NCBI GenBank assembly: GCA_014905825.1 | Contig: JACGCN010000016.1 | Span: 310,001-374,000, forward strand | DNA length: 64,000 bases | Direction of reading: 5' to 3' | Origin: Lyophyllum atratum | Lineage: Eukaryota > Basidiomycota > Agaricomycetes > Agaricales > Lyophyllaceae | Shown here: one piece after another, positions 57,958 through 64,000 of the stretch | Layout of the letters: each line of letters starts with the position of its first letter | Position numbering within the stretch: position 1 is the stretch's first letter | Notes under the pieces: model-generated | Database searches by the model: none | Told to the model about the DNA's origin: nothing | The model's input: only the letters and a program-made list of their open reading frames with translations | Made by a program: the position numbers and the translations under genes

Positions 57958-60878
57958 ATGACCGATGTTTTTACACTCCTAACGTTGCCCAAGACCTCTA
58001 ATGCATTCGCATCCATACGACCCACAGTGACAGAAACACTTGATGATGGGTCGGCATCTCCTCGTCGCAAGACTGCTCGCAGGGACGTCGACTCTGACGC
58101 TGCCTCCGCTTCTAGATCCCAACGAACGCGTGTACACGGCCCGATAAAAATCAAAGTCATCGGAGACTGGCGTACGTGAGCTCTTCGTATAATGGGGATC
58201 AGCCGTGATAACCTCGACGTGATGGTCGTAGCCCATAGACCTACCAACGAGGATACACATTTCAGTCTGCTTCGAAGGAGCATCCGAACGATCTTGACGC
58301 GGGATGCAGTGGAAGGACTTCCTGCGACATACGAATCTATCTACTCTGCATGTCGCTACGTGGTCTGTATCGCGAACAAGGGCGAAGGTCTCTACGGGAC
58401 CTTGAAAATCGAATTAGAGCAAGCAGTCGGCCGTCTTGCGAGCAGCCTCACGGCAGAGGCAGTTGAGGACGGCAATGGCATGAAGTGGATTGAACAGTTT
58501 GTGGCAGCCTGCGGGTGGTTTGAGAAGCAGATCGTGAGCGACACTGTTTTGTTATTCTCTATCACCGCTGACTGGTTGCGCAGTCACTGCTCAAATCCCT
58601 GTTGACTTACTTGGATCAAGTATACGTTGTCAGTAATCCTGGAACGAACAACATCAGGCAAAATCTGTCCCTCTGCATACTAGACTCGCGCTTATTCTGG
58701 TACCAGATCCCTTGCATTTGGTCTCTTTTCCGCAAGGATCTTCGAGAACCCTCAGATCGCGATACGGCTCAGAACTGGTGTCCTCGAGTGGACGAACTAT
58801 GAAAGACAGTTCCACCTAGAACATGACCTTCGGTCCGAGATCCCCAAACTTGTTGCGCACTTGGTCTCCCACAAGCAATACTCCTCGTTCGAAGCCTACT
58901 TCATCAAGATAACCAAAGCCTACTACACGACGGAATCTGAGGAGCTGTCCGTGTCCATGCAGGCGGACGCTCAAGGATTCTTCAAACACGCCTACATCCG
59001 GATTGAAGAGGAAGTCCAGCGGGCGAAAGATGTTCTGCCTATCGGAAGCTGGACGATCGTTCGGGAAACCGTGGAGCAGGCTATATGGGGTGGGAGGCTA
59101 GAGTGGTTGGCAAATGAGAGTACGTGAAGTACAGCCTCGTTAAACTATGACTTCACTAACCCGTTCTCTACAGCCATCGGTCCGTACGTGGAGAGCGACG
59201 TCAAAGCTCTGTCTAACATGTATGCTCGTTTCTCCCGAGTGGGTGGGGTCAAGATGCTAGTCAGCGCCTTCCGCGCCTACATTCAGGTAAAATGACTCAA
59301 TCCCCCACCATATTCCGGTTCTCATCCCCAAGCTTCCGTAGACCCAAGTCCAAGCCATCGTCAAAGACACCAACAATGACGACAACATGGTGCAGCGTCT
59401 GCTCGACTTCAAGCGCCTGGCTGACAAAGCCATCACCACTGCGTTCCTCGACGAGAAGCCCATTCCCACTGCTGCGGGTTCGAGTAGTGCTACTCAGAAA
59501 CAGCCGAACAACGATTTCATGTATGCGCTCAGCGACGCGTTCACGATTGGCTTCAAGGCGCGCCGCAATAAACCCGCGGAGATGATCGCCAAGTACCTCG
59601 ACCACGCTATGCGCAGGGGCCAGGGCGCGACGAGTGATACGGACTTTCAGGCGTTGCTTGATTCGGTGCTGGCGCTGTACCGGTTCACGGAGGATAAGGA
59701 CGTGTTCAGGACATTTTACCACCGATCGCTGGCGAAGCGCTTGTTGCTTGAGAGGAGCGCGTCTGATGATTTCGAGGCTGCGATGCTGAAGAAATTGAAG
59801 GAAGGTACGCTGTTTATCTTCTGCAGCCTGCTTCCGAAAGGTCGCCTAAGATGATGGATGTCCGTAGAATATGACCCGGAGTTCGGGATGGGCGAGGACA
59901 TGTTCAAGGATCTGGCACTTTCAAGAGAGTCGATCCGAGAATACCACTCGAGGCTAGATAGCCGTAGCGCAGGGCACAAGCTTTCTGCCATGGTCCTTCA
60001 ACGCAGTGCCTGGCCTTTCACCGTCCAGAAGACTACTGTCGACTTGCCTCCAAGTGTAAACAAATTCCTCCAAGTTCCTAAGAAAGTTATTGACGCTTCG
60101 CTGTAGATGCAGAAAGAACTGACAGCATACGCGAATTACTACAAAGAGCGGCATTCTGGGCACGTCCTTGACTGGGACCACGCGCTTGGCACGGCCACGG
60201 TGAAAGCTCGGTTCAGCGCTGGCACCAAAGAGCTTTCGGTCAGCTTGTACCAGGCCGTCGTTCTTCTACTCTTCAACGACACTGAAGAATGGCGTTATCC
60301 TGACATTCTAGAGGAGACGCGGATGGGTTGAGTGTTGCTCCTCTTTTCGTTATGTGTACCATGATCGCTGACACGATTTGTTGTGCGTAGACGAGGGAGA
60401 GCTGAAGCGGACCCTACAGAGTCTGGCGTGTGGAAAGAAGAAGGTGCTCAAGAAGATTCCACCTGGACGAGACATCAATGAGAGGGACGTGTTCCAGGTC
60501 AACGTGAACTTTGAGGACCCACGCCCGAAAGTGCACATCAACTCCATTCAAGCAAAAGTCTCAGTGCGTCTACTTCCTGCCTTCATGTTTCTCAGAGACT
60601 CATGATCGTGATATGTGATGCAGCCGGAGGAATCGAAGAGGACGAACGAGTCGATCGAGGGCGATAGGAAACATTACCTAGATGCTGCGATTGTGCGGAT
60701 CATGAAGGCGCGCAAGGAGCTGACGTATGAACAGCTGAAGACCGCCACGATTGAGGCGGTGAAGAACCATTTCGTGCCGGCGGTGGATGCTATCAAGAAG
60801 CGAATTGATGCACTGGTTGAGACAGATTATTTGGAGAGGAGCTCGGAGGATAAGAACAGATTCCTTTATGTCGCTTGA
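57958..60878 (+). CDS. cul4: cullin-4 scaffold of CRL4 ubiquitin ligase
   Basis: Ten exons (57958-58175, 58266-58533, 58584-58657, 58707-59119, 59174-59286, 59342-59804, 59868-60055, 60107-60326, 60391-60563, 60624-60878) give 794 aa. After a ~60-residue Ser/Arg-rich N-terminus comes RVHGPIKIKV, typical of Cul4, then cullin repeats (FENPQIAIRLRTGVLEW, EIPKLVAHLVSHKQYSSFEA, YVESDVKALSNMYARFSRVG). The cullin homology domain follows (MIAKYLDHAMRRG, FRTFYHRSLAKRLLLERSAS, MFKDLALSRESI, HVLDWDHALGTATVKARF). The C-terminal winged helix has the neddylation site AAIVRIMKARKELTYEQL with Lys738, and ends DKNRFLYVA. Cul4 joins DDB1 to Rbx1 in nuclear ubiquitin ligases. Intron 58658-58706 is GC-AG. Confidence 0.93.
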
Positions 60879-61885
60879 AATGTATTGTTGTTAATCCTAG
60901 GGCCTCCTGCCAGCACTTGTACATAATATCCGATGTCAGGCCAGACAGCCCCGCGGCCTCTCGATTCAAACCAAACTATTGCTCTACTTGCAATTGGGCC
61001 CGGTCGAGACGATACAGTCATTGAAGAATAAGAAAATTGAGATGCGGCTACTTGTGCAGAAATACTGCCAGTGACCTCGGAGCTCTGAGTCTGAGTCAGA
61101 CTCTGACCGGATTACTCCCGGCAGCTAAATAGACTGCGGAGCTGTCATCGAATCGAAATCCAGTAGATTCTTCGGCAAACATACTTTCAGGGAACCTGGA
61201 CCGGCGTCTACATTGGACAAGTGACACAATCTGCTCTACGTACGAGAACAGTCCTACATATTAGAACGGAATTAAGATAAGACGTGTTCTCTATCAAGAG
61301 GGAGTTATTCGTACATTACGTTCATAGAGTACATCCCTCGCAAGCGAGGCGGTAAAAGAGATGCGGCGACTTATGAAACGTAGAAGGAAATGTCAAGCGA
61401 AGGAAGAACTATGCGTTAGAACGTGGAAGCAATCACAACTTCGTGGAGGCTCGATTAGTACAAAAAGGTACAAAATGATTATTTGCTTCTCTCAGATATA
61501 CTGTTCCCCGGGGTCGGGCGTACAGTATGTATGAGGGACCACTCTCTCCTCGCAAATCTCGCCTTCCTCTTTGCTCTGATTTCCTCCCCAGATCCATGTA
61601 GAGGCTCCGAGTGTCACGAAGCTTCAAGTTTCTGGGGCCACGATGTTGTGTAATGACACTGGCAAAAGTGGACCATCATCGTGACAATTTGTTTGGATTC
61701 TGCAATCTAGAGTACATGTAGAATGGAATTTTTAAGCAAATCCCACATACAAACTTCCCCTCAATGTTACTCGATGGTGCTCTGCCGTGCCTAGCCAAAA
61801 GATCATGTCTTTTTGGCGTGTGGGACCGCTGCTGAGCATTAAACATGAACACACCATAAGAACAATACTATACTACACACCACAC
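60879..61885. other. convergent intergenic region
   Basis: About 1 kb between the 3' ends of cul4 and the carboxypeptidase gene. No gene or repeat recognised. Confidence 0.4.
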
Positions 61886-64000
61886 CTACAACTCCCCACC
61901 CGCCATCCACCGCTTAACAAGCTCCAACGCCTCCCTCGGCTTATCATACGGCACCTATCATAAAATCCCAATCAGCTCCCACCCTCCCCACCAAAGCCCT
62001 CGCACAAAACAAAGAAGCACCACTCACCATATGCCCCGCCCCCTCCACCGTAACAAACGCCAACCCCCCCCACCTCCTCACCCCCCCCACCCTCCTCCCC
62101 CCCACCTCCCACCCCCTCATCTCCTCCCCCCCAAACTCCCTTTTCCCACTCCACGCCAGCGCCCTCGTCCACCGCTCGTTCCCCACCCAATTACATATGA
62201 GATCGTACGTCCCGGCGTAGACCAACACGCGGACGCCGCGCTCGAGGAGGGCAGAGACGTGGAGGGGCGTGGAGGGGCGCTGCGCGTCGAGGGTGGCGGA
62301 GAAGGCGAGGGAGACGGGGGGGGAGCAGAGGGAGTAGGGGTGGGGGGCGTGGGGGTCGACGCCGAGGAGGGCGCGGGTGGAGGGGGTGTTTAGGTAGCGC
62401 GAGATGTTCCTGCGGTGGGTGGGCGGTGTGTCAGACTCAGAATGGGGGGGAGGGAGGGGGAGCGTACCGTGTGACTGGGTAGCATAGATCGCCGGGTTCG
62501 CCCTCGCATTTTTTGCTGATGTCGTAGACGTTGAGGCCTACGTACGGAAGGGTGGGTGAACTTGGATTGAACTGGTGCACGTAACTCGTGTAGGGAGGAC
62601 AGACCTGTGTTTTCGAAAGGGTCCGATAGTTCAGAAGAACAGAACTGGAAGGCGGCGTTGCAGTTGATCGCGTCGTATACGTCTATGCAGGACTCCTTGA
62701 GCCATTTCGCACAGCGCGGGACCTGCGCGCGGTCGCTTCAGGAGGCAAACGAAGGTACAATACGCTGGGTGCTCACTACTTGCTGCATGCGGACACAGGT
62801 TCTACAGCCCGGGACGATCAGGTTCACCTTGAAGTGCGCGAGGTGTTTACTCTGCTCACGCTATGTCCAGGACCGGTGGTACGGAGGCCGGCGTGCATTG
62901 CATGTCGAAGTAGGACAGCACCATGGTCGGCGCGTCCGTCCAGCCATTGCCTGATCAAAGGAAAATCTTTCAATGTTGGTATCGATCGTACGGGCGATGG
63001 AGCATACCGATGATGGCAGAAGTGAGGTTGATAGGCGTGACTCCAGCTTCTACGAGCCTTGCATTCTGATCGTACACTTCCGCTGCGAACAAAGGGATGT
63101 ATCGCCCCTGTGCACCATGAATCAGTGCTCGTAAGTACGATATGGGTAACGTACGCCGTATGACTCGCCCGCCATGTGGAATGCGCGGCCCTTGAATTTG
63201 GTGAAGTGCTCGAAGAATATAGCGACGAAGGCTGCGATGTCCCTTGCTGCGTCTTCCGTTGTTGCCTGCACTCAGTTTAGATCCAACACACGATTTTGGT
63301 GAACGGCATGGATGGATGGATGGAGACGTACTGGCACGTCTTTGTAGTCTGTGTAAGAATAGCCCACTCCAGCGGGCTGGTCGACAAAGAAGACGTTCGC
63401 TTTGGAGTTCCACGATTCGGGGAAGTATTTTGTGCTATTGGCGTCGGTGATTCTGCAGGGACCTGCGGGTTGGGACACCCATGGTATCAATACAAGTTAA
63501 CGAGCGAGTATTGGGCCGTACCGAGCTCCATGAATAAACCAAGGGAGGAAGAGCATCCGGGACCTAACAGCGCGCGTCAGATATGTATATTCGAGGTAGG
63601 ATTCATACTCGTACCTCCTGTCGTCCAGAATATAACATCATCTTTGTCGGGATTGCTTCTGCTCTCGAAGAAGTAGAAGAACAGATGACGCGTCTCGATA
63701 TCAATGTATCCCGTGTACGACCTTATTCACCACACACAAAGCTTCCACACCTAGACAAGTTGTACCAGGGCGTAGCGACGCACCTCACGCTGTCATCGCA
63801 GAACGGCGTCTTCTTGATGCGCACACCGTGGTCAGGGAACGCGGGGTGGCTCATGTGTGTGAATTCGGTCTCGGAGAGCACGGAGAGATCCTCGAGGGGG
63901 GTGAAGAGGCCTTCATCATATGAATCGTGCTTTGAGACCGTGAATGGTGCGTGAGGGGCGCGTGAAGGTGAGACGGGGGAGCGGTTGGCCCCGGGGGTGG
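61886..64000 (-). CDS. serine carboxypeptidase (family S10), 5' partial
   Basis: Minus-strand exons: beyond 64000-63784, 63721-63615, 63563-63522, 63462-63332, 63265-63155, 63107-63008, 62950-62860, 62801-62780, 62722-62605, 62537-62468, 62409-62028, 61954-61886. The start lies outside the window. Landmarks: SYTGYIDIETRHLFFYFFES, GGPGCSSSLGLFMELGPCR, FFVDQPAGVGYSYTDY, HMAGESYGGRYIPLFAAE (catalytic Ser), NGWTDAPTM, VLVYAGTYDLICNWVGNERW (catalytic Asp), VTVEGAGHMVPYDKPREAL (catalytic His). A vacuolar or secreted peptidase removing C-terminal residues. Within exon 62409-62028 the coding strand changes from almost exclusively C-ending codons to G-ending codons, producing C runs and then G runs. 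Confidence 0.92.

Noticed and set aside
62031..62393. Plus-strand Pro/Gly-rich 120-codon ORF
   Set aside because: Shadow of the C-run/G-run exon of the carboxypeptidase gene on the minus strand.
1..64000. tRNA, rRNA, CRISPR arrays, retroelement reverse transcriptase or integrase
   Set aside because: None seen on reading; CRISPR is not expected in a fungal nuclear genome. A tRNA scan was not possible by eye with certainty.

Overview
The window looks like nuclear DNA of an Agaricomycete-type basidiomycete. Genes are densely split by short (about 45-90 nt) GT-AG introns, F-box genes are present, and the dynein heavy chain is encoded as a separate tail gene, an arrangement known from Agaricomycetes. 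I assembled gene models by hand from splice sites, reading-frame phase and family similarity recalled from memory. No search was run.

Layout. 0-16 kb holds ordinary cellular genes: an RS-rich nuclear protein, a ChaC-type glutathione-degrading enzyme, a branched-chain aminotransferase with a Gcn4-type promoter site, a divergent MED21/RTF2 pair, an F-box protein, a TPR protein with a Cys-rich C-terminus, and a small kinase-like protein. 16-20 kb is the split dynein heavy chain tail gene (dhc1-like). 20-27 kb is gene-poor and repeat-bearing: an 815-bp near-palindromic element with CACTG termini, tandem duplications, a second F-box gene and a small unknown gene.

27-44 kb is an accessory island. 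It has four intact multi-exon genes of unknown function: a Zn-cysteine protein, a 330-aa protein, a divergently paired 666-aa protein, and a 1255-aa JmjC protein with an apparently complete metal/2-oxoglutarate residue set. They are followed by a 1529-codon ORF with a Helitron Rep domain joined to a USP-like cysteine-protease domain but with no helicase. A short motif (TGTCTGTAC, then about TTTACGTAAT) recurs in the intergenic gaps of this island and nowhere else that I saw. This island is the best candidate for an undescribed system.

44-64 kb returns to cellular genes: a kinase-less protein with two PH-CRIB units, a G-protein alpha subunit that ends before the receptor-coupling tail, a secreted Cys-rich protein with a Pro/Ala linker, a UDP-glycosyltransferase, cullin-4, and a serine carboxypeptidase whose 5' end runs off the window.

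A compositional feature separates the two kinds of DNA. In long exons of the conserved genes the third codon position shifts from C-rich at the 5' end to G-rich at the 3' end, while the island genes lack this.
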